64,000 bases of DNA from Verrucomicrobiota bacterium. GTDB lineage: Bacteria > Verrucomicrobiota > Verrucomicrobiia > Opitutales > Opitutaceae. Location of the stretch: NCBI GenBank assembly GCA_023443455.1, contig JAEZUE010000058.1, forward strand, positions 62,001 through 126,000, given 5' to 3'. Numbering within the stretch: the stretch's first letter is position 1; each line of letters opens with the position of its first letter. Below the pieces are notes generated by a model. That model worked only from the letters and a program-made list of their open reading frames with translations, was not told where the DNA came from and ran no database searches. The translations under genes were made by a program, and so were the position numbers. This document shows positions 17,147 to 26,263 of the stretch, one piece after another.

Positions 17147-18304
17147 ATGGTTCCCGTCCTCAACCGCAAGATCCGCGTCCTCGTCGTGGACGATTCCGCG
17201 ACCGTCCGGCGCATGGTCACCGACGCACTGAGCACCGACTCCGAGATCGAGGTCGTCGGCACCGCGATGGATCCGTACATCGCGAAGGACAAGATCATCG
17301 CCCTCAAACCCGACGTGCTCACGCTCGATCTCGAGATGCCGCGCATGGACGGGCTGACCTTCCTGCGAATCCTCATGGAGCGCCACCCCATGCCGGTGGT
17401 GATCATGAGCTCCTTGACGCAGCCCGGCTCCCTCCAGGCCATCGAGGCGATGCAACAAGGTGCGGTCGAGGTGCTCGCCAAACCCGGCACCTCGTATTCG
17501 ATCGGCGACCTCGGCCCACAACTCGTCCTCAAGATCAAGGCCGCCGCCCAGGCCCGCCTGCGGCGCCCGCAGGCCTTCGTCGCCAACACCCCGGCCACTC
17601 CCGCCACCGAGCCTGCCGCCGCCGAGCCGCGCGCCACCGGCCCCTCCCCGATCCCAGCCGCCCGGCGTATCCTCACCGGCGCACCGCCGCTCCGCCCCCC
17701 GATCGCCAACGGCCCGCCCCCCGGCTCCCGCAAACTGATCCTCATCGGCGCCTCGACCGGCGGCACCGAGGCGATCCGCGAAGTGCTCCAACGCCTCCCG
17801 GGCAACCTGCCCCCGATCGCCATCGTCCAGCACATCCCCGCCACCTTTTCCAAGGCCTTCGCCGACCGGCTCAACTCGATCTGCCAGATGGAGGTGCGCG
17901 AGGCGCGCGACGGCGACGAATTCCGCCCCGGGCTCGCCCTCGTCGCCCCCGGCAATTTCCACATGATGGTGCAACGCCAGGGAGCCCGCTACGTGGCGCG
18001 CATCACCGGCGGCCCCATGGTCTGGCACCAACGCCCCGCCGTCGATCTGCTCTTCAAATCCGCCGTCGAGCAATCCGCCCGCCACTGCGTCGGCGTGCTC
18101 CTCACCGGGATGGGCAAGGACGGCGCCGAAGGCCTGTTGCAACTGCGCCAAAACGGGGCGCGCACCTACGCGCAAAACGAGGACAGCTGCGTGGTCTACG
18201 GCATGCCCAAAGCCGCCCACGACATCGGCGCGGCCGAACGCATGGTCCCGCTCGACCGGATGCACGAGGCGATCCTCGCCGCCCTCGCCCAAATCGCCGA
18301 CTAG
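17147..18304 (+). CDS. cheB: Chemotaxis response regulator protein-glutamate methylesterase CheB
   Basis: Removes receptor methyl groups and deamidates receptor glutamines. The N-terminal receiver (residues about 9-125) has the acidic pair in VLVVDDSATVRR, the phosphorylated Asp in TLDLEMPRMDG and the conserved Lys in VLAKPG. An Ala/Pro-rich linker leads to the esterase domain with the catalytic triad in GASTGG (Ser), VQHIP (His) and GMGKDGA (Asp). All functional residues are present. With cheR it supplies adaptation; cheA, cheW and receptors are not in the window. Confidence 0.96.
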   Translation: MVPVLNRKIRVLVVDDSATVRRMVTDALSTDSEIEVVGTAMDPYIAKDKIIALKPDVLTLDLEMPRMDGLTFLRILMERHPMPVVIMSSLTQPGSLQAIEAMQQGAVEVLAKPGTSYSIGDLGPQLVLKIKAAAQARLRRPQAFVANTPATPATEPAAAEPRATGPSPIPAARRILTGAPPLRPPIANGPPPGSRKLILIGASTGGTEAIREVLQRLPGNLPPIAIVQHIPATFSKAFADRLNSICQMEVREARDGDEFRPGLALVAPGNFHMMVQRQGARYVARITGGPMVWHQRPAVDLLFKSAVEQSARHCVGVLLTGMGKDGAEGLLQLRQNGARTYAQNEDSCVVYGMPKAAHDIGAAERMVPLDRMHEAILAALAQIAD

Positions 18305-18334
18305 CCGCCTCAGCCCGCCGATCGCACGCTCCAC

Positions 18335-18384
18335 GGCGCGACTACACCGCGCCAAATAACAACCGGGAACTTCCCTTTTCCCGG
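18335..18384 (+). terminator. Tandem hairpins after cheB
   Basis: Two perfect hairpins lie between cheB and the next kinase: GGCGCG/CGCGCC with a 7-base loop (18335-18353), followed by aaataac, and CCGGGAA/TTCCCGG with an 8-base loop (18363-18384). Neither has a long T-run, so termination may be partial. The second ends 23 bases before the next start codon. Confidence 0.5.
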
Positions 18385-18407
18385 AAAGCCGCCAACGTTT
18401 CGCGCGG

Positions 18408-20384
18408 ATGAGTTCTACCCAAACGCCGGCCCCCTCGCCCGCCTCCGGCGCCGCCCAAACCTCGACCTGCGAATTCGCCCAGTTCGTGACCGATCCGTTC
18501 GGCACGATCGAGCGTTGCCGCATCGTCGGCACCGAGTCGATCTGGGGCATCCCGGACGACCTGATCGGCGTGGATTTCCGCGACCTGTTGTGTCGGGTGC
18601 GCCCCGCCTGGGCCACGATCTTCGCCGACCGGGCGGGCGGCTTCCCCGACAGCCAGTTCCTGCCGTACCCGTACGAGCAGATGCCATGGTTTGGATACCG
18701 CCTGCAGAAACTCGAGCTGCCCATCGGCCTCGTCTTCACGATCACCCCCGAGCTCGCCCCGGCCAGCACCCTCGGGCAGGAGGGCTTCGCCGGTTTCACC
18801 CTGCGCCCCGAATCGTTCGCCCAGCTCTTCCTGCGCCACTGCCTGCTCGAAAGCCGGCTGCAGAACTACCTGGTCAACTTCCCCGGCGTGGTCTTCAGCC
18901 GCCGCAGCGACCTCTCGTTCAGCTACCTCGGGCCCCGCGTCGAGGAGCTCACCGGCCTGCCCGCCTCCCTGCTCAACAAGGACGGCCATGCCTACGAGGA
19001 CCTCATCCACGAGGCCGACCGCGAAGCCTACGCCAAGGAATCGGCCGCCCACGCCGCCGGCCGCAACTTCGCCCTCACCTACCGCATCCAGCATTCGCGC
19101 ACAGGCCAGGTCCGGCACATCCTCGACGTGCGCAACCCCTCCCGCTCCGCCAGCGGCCTGACCCTCGGCTGCGACGGCATGTGGCTCGACGTGACCCGCC
19201 AGAAGGTCGCCGAACTCCGCCTCAACGAGAATGGCTGGAAGGAGACCCTCGCCGTCCTCACCAGCGGCCTGCTCCACGACTTCGGCAATCTGCTCAGCGG
19301 CATCTATTCGCTCAGCGAACTCTACCACGCCCAGCTCGAGGGCGACGCGTCCATGTCCGAGGGCCTCGGCATGATCAAGGAGCACGCCCGCCAGGCGCAG
19401 ATGCTCGTGAAGAAGATCAGTTCCCTCAACCGCGACACCATCGGGCGCCGCAACTACTACTCCCTCAACCGACTCACCCGCGAACAGCTCGAACTCATCG
19501 GCCCCATCCTGCCCAAGGGCATCAAACTCGCCACCGACTTCCCCGCCGAAGAGATCCCCGTCTACCTCGACGAGGTCGCCTTCCGCCAGGCCCTCGTCAA
19601 CTTCGCCATCAACGCCCGCGACGCCATGGGCCCGCAGGGCTCGATCCTCATCCGGCTCGCCGCCCCCGCCGCCTCCGCGGACTTCGCCGACGTCGTCTTC
19701 CGCAGCCCACCGAACTGGAAACGCAACTTCGCCGCCCTCGTCTTCTGCGACAGCGGTTGCGGCATCGCCCCCGACAAGGTCGCAAAGATCTTCGACCCCT
19801 TCTACACCACCAAACAAAGCGACCGCGGCACCGGCCTGGGCCTCTACACCGCCCAGCTCTTCGCCGAAAACGAACGCGGCCACATCGGCGCCCGCAGCCA
19901 TCTGGGCAACGGCACCGACATGGTGCTGCTCCTGCCCATCGCCGCCCTCACCGACGACGGCTCCCCGCTCGAGAGCCTCGAGGAGGTCGAACCGGAAAGC
20001 CCTCCCGCGCTGCGCCGCCCCTGCGTCCTGCTCCACACCCCCGGCCAGATGCCCTCCGCCCGCCTCGAAGACGCCCTGCGCTCCCGCGATTGGGAGGTCC
20101 GCAACACCATCGCCTTCGAGGAGATCCGCGTCTTCCTCGCCGAAAAGGGCTCCGGGCTCGACCTGCTCTTCATCAACCAGCCCGAGGTCGACGACGAACT
20201 GCCCCGCCTGATCGAACTCGTCCGCAGCGAACAACCCCGCCTGCGTATTGCGCTTGAAATCACCGGCCAGAACCCCGACGAGATACCCTCGACAATCGGC
20301 CGACGCGTCGACCTCCTCCTCCGGCCCAACCGCCCGGAACGCGAACTGGTCGACGAACTCGCCCGCCACCTTCCGCCCCGATGA
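18408..20384 (+). CDS. Soluble PAS-type sensor histidine kinase with degenerate C-terminal receiver
   Basis: 658 residues with no membrane segment. There is an N-terminal sensory region (residues 1-150) of unknown type, and a PAS domain around residues 155-270 (NFPGVVFSRRSDLSFSYLGP; YRIQHSRTGQVRHIL). The phospho-acceptor His is about residue 290 (LLHDFGNLLSG), and the ATPase domain has the N box NFAINARDAMG, G1 DSGCGIAP, F box KIFDPFYTTK and G2 GTGLGL. After residue 530 comes a receiver-like fold in which the phospho-Asp position appears as Asn (LLFINQPEVDD), so it is probably not phosphorylated. The stop overlaps the next gene by 4 bases, implying a functional pair. Confidence 0.88.
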   Translation: MSSTQTPAPSPASGAAQTSTCEFAQFVTDPFGTIERCRIVGTESIWGIPDDLIGVDFRDLLCRVRPAWATIFADRAGGFPDSQFLPYPYEQMPWFGYRLQKLELPIGLVFTITPELAPASTLGQEGFAGFTLRPESFAQLFLRHCLLESRLQNYLVNFPGVVFSRRSDLSFSYLGPRVEELTGLPASLLNKDGHAYEDLIHEADREAYAKESAAHAAGRNFALTYRIQHSRTGQVRHILDVRNPSRSASGLTLGCDGMWLDVTRQKVAELRLNENGWKETLAVLTSGLLHDFGNLLSGIYSLSELYHAQLEGDASMSEGLGMIKEHARQAQMLVKKISSLNRDTIGRRNYYSLNRLTREQLELIGPILPKGIKLATDFPAEEIPVYLDEVAFRQALVNFAINARDAMGPQGSILIRLAAPAASADFADVVFRSPPNWKRNFAALVFCDSGCGIAPDKVAKIFDPFYTTKQSDRGTGLGLYTAQLFAENERGHIGARSHLGNGTDMVLLLPIAALTDDGSPLESLEEVEPESPPALRRPCVLLHTPGQMPSARLEDALRSRDWEVRNTIAFEEIRVFLAEKGSGLDLLFINQPEVDDELPRLIELVRSEQPRLRIALEITGQNPDEIPSTIGRRVDLLLRPNRPERELVDELARHLPPR

Positions 20385-21643
20385 GCCCCGCCTACACCAA
20401 GCCCCCCATCCTCATCGTCGACGACGAACCCATCGTCCTCGCCGCGCTCAAGGAGACGCTCCTGCGGGAAAGCTACGACGTCGTCGCCACCCATAGCCCC
20501 GCCCAAGCGCTCGACATCCTCCACCAGCGCCAGTTCGCCGTCATCATCTCCGACCACCGCATGCCCGAGATGACCGGCCTCGAATTTCTCGTCGAAGCCA
20601 AGAAGATCCAGCCCGACACCTCCCGCATCCTCATCACCGCGGTCCTCTCGCTGCCCACGATCATCGACTCGATCAACAAGGGCGAAATCTTCCGCTTCCT
20701 CGCCAAACCCTGGCTGCGCGAGGAACTCACCGCCACGGTCAAGAACGCCGTGCAACGCTACGAGCTGATCACCCAGAACACCCAGCTCCAGTCCGAGACC
20801 GCCGACCTCAATACCCGCCTGGCCGACGCCAACCGCGCCCTCGAGGCCCAGGTGCGCACCCTCGAGCAGCAGAAACGCGACCTCGACCGCGCCAACCGCG
20901 CCCTCGAGACCAACTTCGACCGCTCCCTCGACCTGGTCTACCGCATCCTCAACACCTACGACCCGCTGCTCGGCAACCAGATCAAGGTCGTCACCGACAT
21001 CTGCAAAAAGATGGCGGATACACAGCACTTCACCCCCGACCAGAAGCACGTCCTGCGCACCAGCGCCGCCCTGTGCGACATCGGCCTCATCGGCGTATCC
21101 CGCGAGTTTCTACGCGCCTACCGCACCGGCCAGCAGCTCGGCGACAACGAGCAGACCATCATCCGCAACCACCCGATCTACGGCCAGGCCCTCGCCTCCT
21201 TCGTCGACGACCTCACCACCGTCGGCGACACCATCCGCGCGCATCACGAACGTTGGGACGGCTCCGGCTATCCCGACGGCCAGCGCGGCGAGTCGATTCC
21301 GTGGACCGCGCGCTGCCTCGCCGTCGCCGTCGCCTACGCCGAGTCCGGGCTCCCGAAGGAACAGGCGATCGAATTCATCCTCGGCCAATCCGGCACCGGC
21401 TTCGACCCCGAGGCGGTCCGCCTCTTCCTCAAGGTCACCCACCTCATCCAGCTGCCGCGCCAGGTGCGGGAAATCATGCTCGAGGACCTCAAGCCGGGCA
21501 TGACGTTGGCCAACGGCATCTACAACCCGCACGGCCTGCTGCTCATCGGCGAAGGCCAGGAGCTCACTCCGACCACCATCGCGAAGATCCGCAACTACTC
21601 GATCATGCACCAGATCAACCAGCAGCTGCTGGTCTACACCTGA
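20381..21643 (+). CDS. Response regulator with degenerate HD-GYP output domain
   Basis: 420 residues. The receiver at 1-125 has acidic pair VDDEP, phospho-Asp in ISDHRMPEMTG and Lys in LAKPW. A coiled coil spans about 135-190. An HD-GYP-type domain follows, with intact HP motif (RNHPIYG) and GYP motif (HHERWDGSGYPDG). The HD motif itself reads LCDIG, Cys at about residue 232 in place of the metal-binding His, and the usual following Lys is Leu. HD-GYP enzymes hydrolyse cyclic di-GMP; this one may bind without cleaving or act weakly. A further C-terminal domain (LEDLKPGMTLANGIYN) is common in this group. Probable partner of the overlapping kinase. Confidence 0.87.
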   Translation: MSPAYTKPPILIVDDEPIVLAALKETLLRESYDVVATHSPAQALDILHQRQFAVIISDHRMPEMTGLEFLVEAKKIQPDTSRILITAVLSLPTIIDSINKGEIFRFLAKPWLREELTATVKNAVQRYELITQNTQLQSETADLNTRLADANRALEAQVRTLEQQKRDLDRANRALETNFDRSLDLVYRILNTYDPLLGNQIKVVTDICKKMADTQHFTPDQKHVLRTSAALCDIGLIGVSREFLRAYRTGQQLGDNEQTIIRNHPIYGQALASFVDDLTTVGDTIRAHHERWDGSGYPDGQRGESIPWTARCLAVAVAYAESGLPKEQAIEFILGQSGTGFDPEAVRLFLKVTHLIQLPRQVREIMLEDLKPGMTLANGIYNPHGLLLIGEGQELTPTTIAKIRNYSIMHQINQQLLVYT

Positions 21644-21685
21644 GCCTCTCCGCCGATTCGCGACGACGAAGTCGTCCACCCCGTC

Positions 21686-21715
21686 GGGCCGGTCTCAGAC
21701 CGGCCCGTTTTGTTT
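21686..21715 (+). terminator. Intrinsic terminator after the HD-GYP gene
   Basis: A perfect 10-base inverted repeat (GGGCCGGTCT / AGACCGGCCC, one base between) is followed by gttttgttt. It lies between two convergent genes and is the clearest rho-independent terminator on the plus strand in this half of the window. Confidence 0.88.
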
Positions 21716-21775
21716 CGGGCCACGCCGCCGAGCTCCCGCCCACTCCCGTGGCGCTGCTCGCCGGAGCAGCGAGGC

Positions 21776-23449
21776 CTACGCCGCGTCCCGCGCTCCGCGC
21801 CGCCCGACCCGCAACCCCGCCAGCAGCGCCAGGCCCGCGCACACCGCGACGAACCAGTCGCCACGCCGCGTATACAGCGTATCCCGCCCGACCCAGCGCG
21901 GGTCGCGCGACACCTCCACCACCCCGCCGCCGCGGAAATAGACCGAGCCGCGCTCGTCGGTGAGCTCCTCGCGCAGCCCACCGAACTCGTCGAACCAGCC
22001 GCTCCAGCCGCCGTTGCCGCAGCGCACGACCGGGCGCCGGGTCTCGGCCGCGCGCAGGGCCGAATGCGCCGCATGCTGGTACGCGGCGGCCCCCTCGCCA
22101 TACCACGCGTTGTTGGTGAGGTTCAACAGCACCTCCGCCCCGGCCGCCGCACTCTCCCGCGCCAGCGCCGGAAACACATCCTCGTAGCAGACGAGCACGC
22201 CGGCCGCGACCGGTCGCCGCGATCCCGATACCACGAGGGGCGCGGCGGTCTCGCCCGGCCGGAAGTCGTCGCCGATCGGCACGAACTTCCGCAACCAGCC
22301 GAACACCGGGCGCAGCGGCACGTATTCGCCGAAGGGCACCAGGTGCCGCTTCGCGTAGTAGTCGGGCTGGACCCCCTGCTCGGGATCGACCACCACGGCG
22401 CCGTTGTACCAGCGCTCGGAGGCGAGGCCCGCATCCTCCATCACCAGCACCCCGCTCACGATCGGCGCACCGGCGGCGCGGGCCGCACCGGCAAACCAGC
22501 CGGGCAGTTGCGGCTGCACCTTCAAAACGTAAGGCACCGCCGCTTCCGGCCAGAGCAGCAGATCGGGTTGCAGGGCCGCCACCCGGGCGGTCTCGCGCTC
22601 CAGGATGCGCAGATTCTCCGCCGCCGCGGCCCGGTCCCACTTCAGGCTCTGCGGGATGTAGGGCTGCACGAGGCCGACACGCAGCCAGGCCACCCGGCGC
22701 TGGTGCAGCAGCCCGCCCGCCAGACCGAACGTGCCGGCGAAAAGGACCACGAGCGCGACCGTGAACTCCGGTGTGTACCAGCGCCGCCGCGCCTCGTAAT
22801 GGGCCGTCGCCATGCGGTCGATCCATGCGGCCGCCCCGAGATTGACGAGCATGAGCACGAACGAAACTCCATGGGCTCCGGTGTAGGGGCACAGGCCCAG
22901 CATCAACGGGCGGCGCCACTGCGAGGCGGCCAGCGTCAGCCACGGGAAGCCCGAGAACAACCAGCTGCGTACCCACTCACTCACGACCCAGAGCCCGGCC
23001 AGCCCGACAAGCACGACAATCCTCGCCCACGCCGATCGCCCCGCCGCCCGGGGCAGCGCCCAGCGCGCCGCCAGGAACCAGGCCGTCGTGTACGCCCCGA
23101 GGAAGGCCGCGAGCAGCACCGTGCCCACCAGGGTCACGTGGCGCAGCCAGACCAGCAGGATCAGCCAAGCCAACGTCCACGTTGCCCAGAGCGTCCAGGC
23201 GTACAAACGCCGCTCCGGGCGCCGCGCCGCCCAACACAGCGCCGGCACGGCAAAGACGAAGGCACATTCCGGATACCCGGAGTCCGGAAACGTCAGCCAC
23301 ACCAGCAACGGCGTGACCAATGCGACGAACCAGGCGAAACGTTTTCCTGCGATGGGGAGCACCGGCGGAAGGGCTTCAGGTTCGGGGCCGGATCGGATCG
23401 CCGCGCGCGGGGCTGTCGGTGCCTTCGCGCGAGTTCGCCCCTCCGGCAC
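21776..23449 (-). CDS. lnt: Apolipoprotein N-acyltransferase Lnt
   Basis: Transfers the third acyl chain onto the N-terminal Cys of lipoproteins in the inner membrane. The N-terminal 250 residues hold about six to seven membrane helices. The C-terminal nitrilase domain shows the catalytic Glu (LLLWPEAAVP), Lys (YYAKRHLVPFGEYVP) and Cys (GVLVCYEDVFP). A last helix (WFVAVCAGLALLAGLRV) closes the protein. At 557 residues it is slightly longer than E. coli Lnt (512), mostly by a charged N-terminal extension. Lnt is a mark of a diderm cell envelope. Confidence 0.95.
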   Translation of the reverse strand: MPEGRTRAKAPTAPRAAIRSGPEPEALPPVLPIAGKRFAWFVALVTPLLVWLTFPDSGYPECAFVFAVPALCWAARRPERRLYAWTLWATWTLAWLILLVWLRHVTLVGTVLLAAFLGAYTTAWFLAARWALPRAAGRSAWARIVVLVGLAGLWVVSEWVRSWLFSGFPWLTLAASQWRRPLMLGLCPYTGAHGVSFVLMLVNLGAAAWIDRMATAHYEARRRWYTPEFTVALVVLFAGTFGLAGGLLHQRRVAWLRVGLVQPYIPQSLKWDRAAAAENLRILERETARVAALQPDLLLWPEAAVPYVLKVQPQLPGWFAGAARAAGAPIVSGVLVMEDAGLASERWYNGAVVVDPEQGVQPDYYAKRHLVPFGEYVPLRPVFGWLRKFVPIGDDFRPGETAAPLVVSGSRRPVAAGVLVCYEDVFPALARESAAAGAEVLLNLTNNAWYGEGAAAYQHAAHSALRAAETRRPVVRCGNGGWSGWFDEFGGLREELTDERGSVYFRGGGVVEVSRDPRWVGRDTLYTRRGDWFVAVCAGLALLAGLRVGRRGARDAA

Positions 23450-23458
23450 CGTTTCCGC

Positions 23459-25231
23459 TCACCCGAGCGTGAGCTCCTTGGTGCGTTCGCGGTAGAACGC
23501 TTCGCACAGGGCCAGGATCTCCTTCGGGTCGCGCTTCTCGAGCGCTTCCTTGGCGAGCTTGCGGGCGTCGCTCATCTTCATGTTCCGCACGAGATACTTC
23601 ACCGTGGGAATGAGCGGTGGCGCCATGCTCAGGCTCGTCGCCCCCAGACCGAGCAGCAACGGCGCGAAGATCGGATCGCCGGCCATCTCGCCGCAGACCC
23701 CGGCGGGAAGTTTCCGGCGGGCGCCTTCGGCGAACACGGCGCGCAACGTGCGCAGCACCGCCGGGTGCGCCGGCTGGTAGAGATGCGCGATCCGCACGTT
23801 GAGCCGGTCGATCGCCAGCGTGTACTGGATCAGGTCGTTGGTGCCGACCGAGAAGAAATCGCATTCGTCGGCCAGCAGGTCGATCGTCGTGGCCGCACTG
23901 GGAATCTCGATCATGCTGCCGACCTTCACCTTCGGGTCGAACGCTTCGCCCTTGGCCGTCAGCTCCGCCTTGGCCTCCTCGAGCAGCTCGCGGGCACGGA
24001 GCACCTCCTCCACGCCGCTGATCATGGGGTACATGATCTGCACGTTGCCCAGGGCGCTCGCGCGCAGCGCGGCCCGCAGCTGCATCTTGAAGAACTCGGG
24101 GTTCTCCAGGCAGATCCGGATCGCGCGGTACCCCAAAAATGGATTCGCTTCGGTCTCCGTGCGCGCCACACCGGCCAGATCCGCCTTGTCCCCGCCCAGA
24201 TCGAGCGTGCGCAGCACCACGGGCAACGGCGAGAGCCCCTGCGCCACCGCGGCGTAGGCGGCGAACTGCTGCTCCTCGTCGGGCAGGCGCTCGGCGTTGA
24301 GGAAAAGATACTCGGTCCGGAACAGCCCCACGCCGTCCGCCTGGTAGTTGCGCACCAGTTCGACCTCGTCGGCTTTCTCGATGTTCGCCATCAGCGACAC
24401 CCGCACCCCGTCCTGCGTCTCCGCCGGCAGCCGGTTGACCGCCATGATCCGCGATTCCACGGTGCGCCGTTTCTCCTGCAGCTTGCCGTAGCGGAAGAGC
24501 GTCTGCTCGGTCGGGTTCAGAATGACCACGCCGTCGTAGCCGTCGACGATCGCCCAGGCCCCGTCGCGCGCGAGACTCGTCACCCCCTTCGCCGCCACGA
24601 CTGCCGGCACCTTCAGGGACCGGGCCACGATCACGGCATGACTGGTGCGGCTGCCGGCCTCGGTGACGATGCCCAGCACGCTACTCCGGTCGATGCTCGC
24701 GGCATCCGAAGGGCTGATGTCGTGCGCCGCGACGATCCGGTTCTCCATCATCGAACCGAGATTCGCCGCCGCCTGCCCCAACAAAGCATGAAGCACGCGC
24801 TTGGCCACATCGCGGATGTCGGCCACCCGCTCGCGGAGGTATTCGTCGGGAATCGCCTCGAAGGCCTGCACGTACCGCTGCGACACGCGATGGAAACAGG
24901 CCTCGATGTTGAGACCGGTGTTCTCCATCTCGCGGATGGTCTCCGCAATCAACGCCTGATCCTCGAGCACGAGCAGATGGGCGTCGAAGATCCGCGCCTC
25001 GTCCTCGCCGAGATTCCGGGCCACCTCGGCCCGAACGCGCCCGACTTCCATGCGGGTGTCGACCAGCGCACGCTCGAAACGGGCGATCTCCTCGACTCTC
25101 CGGGCCGGATCGATCTGGAACTGCGGCAGATCCAGGTCCTTCTGCACGTAGAGGAAGATCTGGCCGTACGCGATACCTTGAGACGCAGCGATGCCCGGGA
25201 CAACTTGCTCGCTGTGGGCGGTTTTTTCCAT
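23459..25231 (-). CDS. ptsI: Phosphoenolpyruvate-protein phosphotransferase (PTS enzyme I)
   Basis: Transfers phosphate from phosphoenolpyruvate to HPr. The 590-residue protein has the expected layout: an N-terminal HPr-binding/His domain with the active-site His in GSRTSHAVIVAR, the linker, and the PEP-binding barrel with GLFRTEYLFL, the NDLIQYTLAIDR block and the catalytic Cys in GVCGEMAGDP. No ptsH, sugar permease or PTS kinase is adjacent, so whether it feeds sugar uptake or a regulatory PTS is open. Lnt follows 9 bases downstream. Confidence 0.95.
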   Translation of the reverse strand: MEKTAHSEQVVPGIAASQGIAYGQIFLYVQKDLDLPQFQIDPARRVEEIARFERALVDTRMEVGRVRAEVARNLGEDEARIFDAHLLVLEDQALIAETIREMENTGLNIEACFHRVSQRYVQAFEAIPDEYLRERVADIRDVAKRVLHALLGQAAANLGSMMENRIVAAHDISPSDAASIDRSSVLGIVTEAGSRTSHAVIVARSLKVPAVVAAKGVTSLARDGAWAIVDGYDGVVILNPTEQTLFRYGKLQEKRRTVESRIMAVNRLPAETQDGVRVSLMANIEKADEVELVRNYQADGVGLFRTEYLFLNAERLPDEEQQFAAYAAVAQGLSPLPVVLRTLDLGGDKADLAGVARTETEANPFLGYRAIRICLENPEFFKMQLRAALRASALGNVQIMYPMISGVEEVLRARELLEEAKAELTAKGEAFDPKVKVGSMIEIPSAATTIDLLADECDFFSVGTNDLIQYTLAIDRLNVRIAHLYQPAHPAVLRTLRAVFAEGARRKLPAGVCGEMAGDPIFAPLLLGLGATSLSMAPPLIPTVKYLVRNMKMSDARKLAKEALEKRDPKEILALCEAFYRERTKELTLG

Positions 25232-25324
25232 GCGTCGTGAAGGAAGAGAGGATGCGGCCGGAGACCGTGCGGGCCAAAGTCAAACGCTGCAACTCCTAGA
25301 GCGTCAAATGCTTTTCCCTCATCG

Positions 25325-26215
25325 CTACAAACGGGCCAGCGCGACAAATGCCCCTTCGCCCCACGCCGCCCGCACCGTGCGCCCGATCGCACCGAAATCC
25401 GCCTCTTCGCCCAGCAACGCGAAACAGGCGCTCCCGCTCCCCGTCAGGTGCAACCGCAGCCCGAAATCCGCCCGCAACCGCTCCGCCAGTGCCGGCAACG
25501 CCAGATACTTCGCATACACCACCGTTTCGAACGAGTTCGCCAACAGCGACTCCAGTTCCCGGTGACCCGCCAACCACTCGGCCAGCCTGGCCTCGGCCGC
25601 GGCCGCCTCGGTGTAGGTCGCGGGAGCACCGGCCGCCAGCCGACCGTAGGCCCAGGGCGTCTCGACCCCGAAATCCGGCCGGCACACCAGCACCCGCCGA
25701 CCGCTCAAACAACCCGCCGCCTCCGCCCCGAGCAGCTCCAGCCGTTCCCCCCGCCCGCGCATGACCGACGCTCCGCCGGCCAGGAACAACGGGCAGTCCG
25801 AGCCGAGCCCGGCGGCGACCGCCCGCAAGGTCGTGTCGTCGACCGACCGCACGGCGAGTTGCTGCAACCCCCGCAGGGCCGCCACCGCGTCGCTGCTCCC
25901 GCCGCCCATGCCGGCCCCATGCGGTGTCCGCTTTTCGAGCACGAAGCGCACCGCCGGCGCCCGGCCGCCCGCCGCCCGCCACGCCGCCGCCGCCTTCAAG
26001 ACCAGGTTGTTTCCGTCGGTCGGCACCCCGGGGGCGGCGCACTCGAGCACATCGGCCGCGCCCCCGGTCGGCTCCAGCCGCAGCGTGTCCCCGAAATCGA
26101 TCGGCGAGACCAGCGAAACCAGATCGTGGAAACCGTCCGCCCGCCGTCCGGTGACGGCGAGGAAGAGGTTGAGTTTGGCGGGGGCGAAGACGCTGATCGA
26201 TGGGCTTGCGTTCAC
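25325..26215 (-). CDS. ispE: 4-diphosphocytidyl-2-C-methyl-D-erythritol kinase IspE
   Basis: Phosphorylates CDP-methylerythritol in the MEP isoprenoid pathway. The 296 residues contain the three GHMP-kinase motifs: FAPAKLNLFLAVTGRRADGF at the start, PHGAGMGGGSSDAVAAL (ATP loop), and LTGSGSACFALL near the end. The start is a GTG at 26215, the only in-frame start that precedes the conserved N-terminal strand closely. No strong ribosome-binding site is seen. It is divergent from pyrF with 48 bases between starts, so the two promoters must overlap. Confidence 0.95.
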   Translation of the reverse strand: MNASPSISVFAPAKLNLFLAVTGRRADGFHDLVSLVSPIDFGDTLRLEPTGGAADVLECAAPGVPTDGNNLVLKAAAAWRAAGGRAPAVRFVLEKRTPHGAGMGGGSSDAVAALRGLQQLAVRSVDDTTLRAVAAGLGSDCPLFLAGGASVMRGRGERLELLGAEAAGCLSGRRVLVCRPDFGVETPWAYGRLAAGAPATYTEAAAAEARLAEWLAGHRELESLLANSFETVVYAKYLALPALAERLRADFGLRLHLTGSGSACFALLGEEADFGAIGRTVRAAWGEGAFVALARL

Positions 26216-26263
26216 TGGGAAAAACGCTGCGTTGAATCGTTCGAAACGTACGAACGCGCCTCC

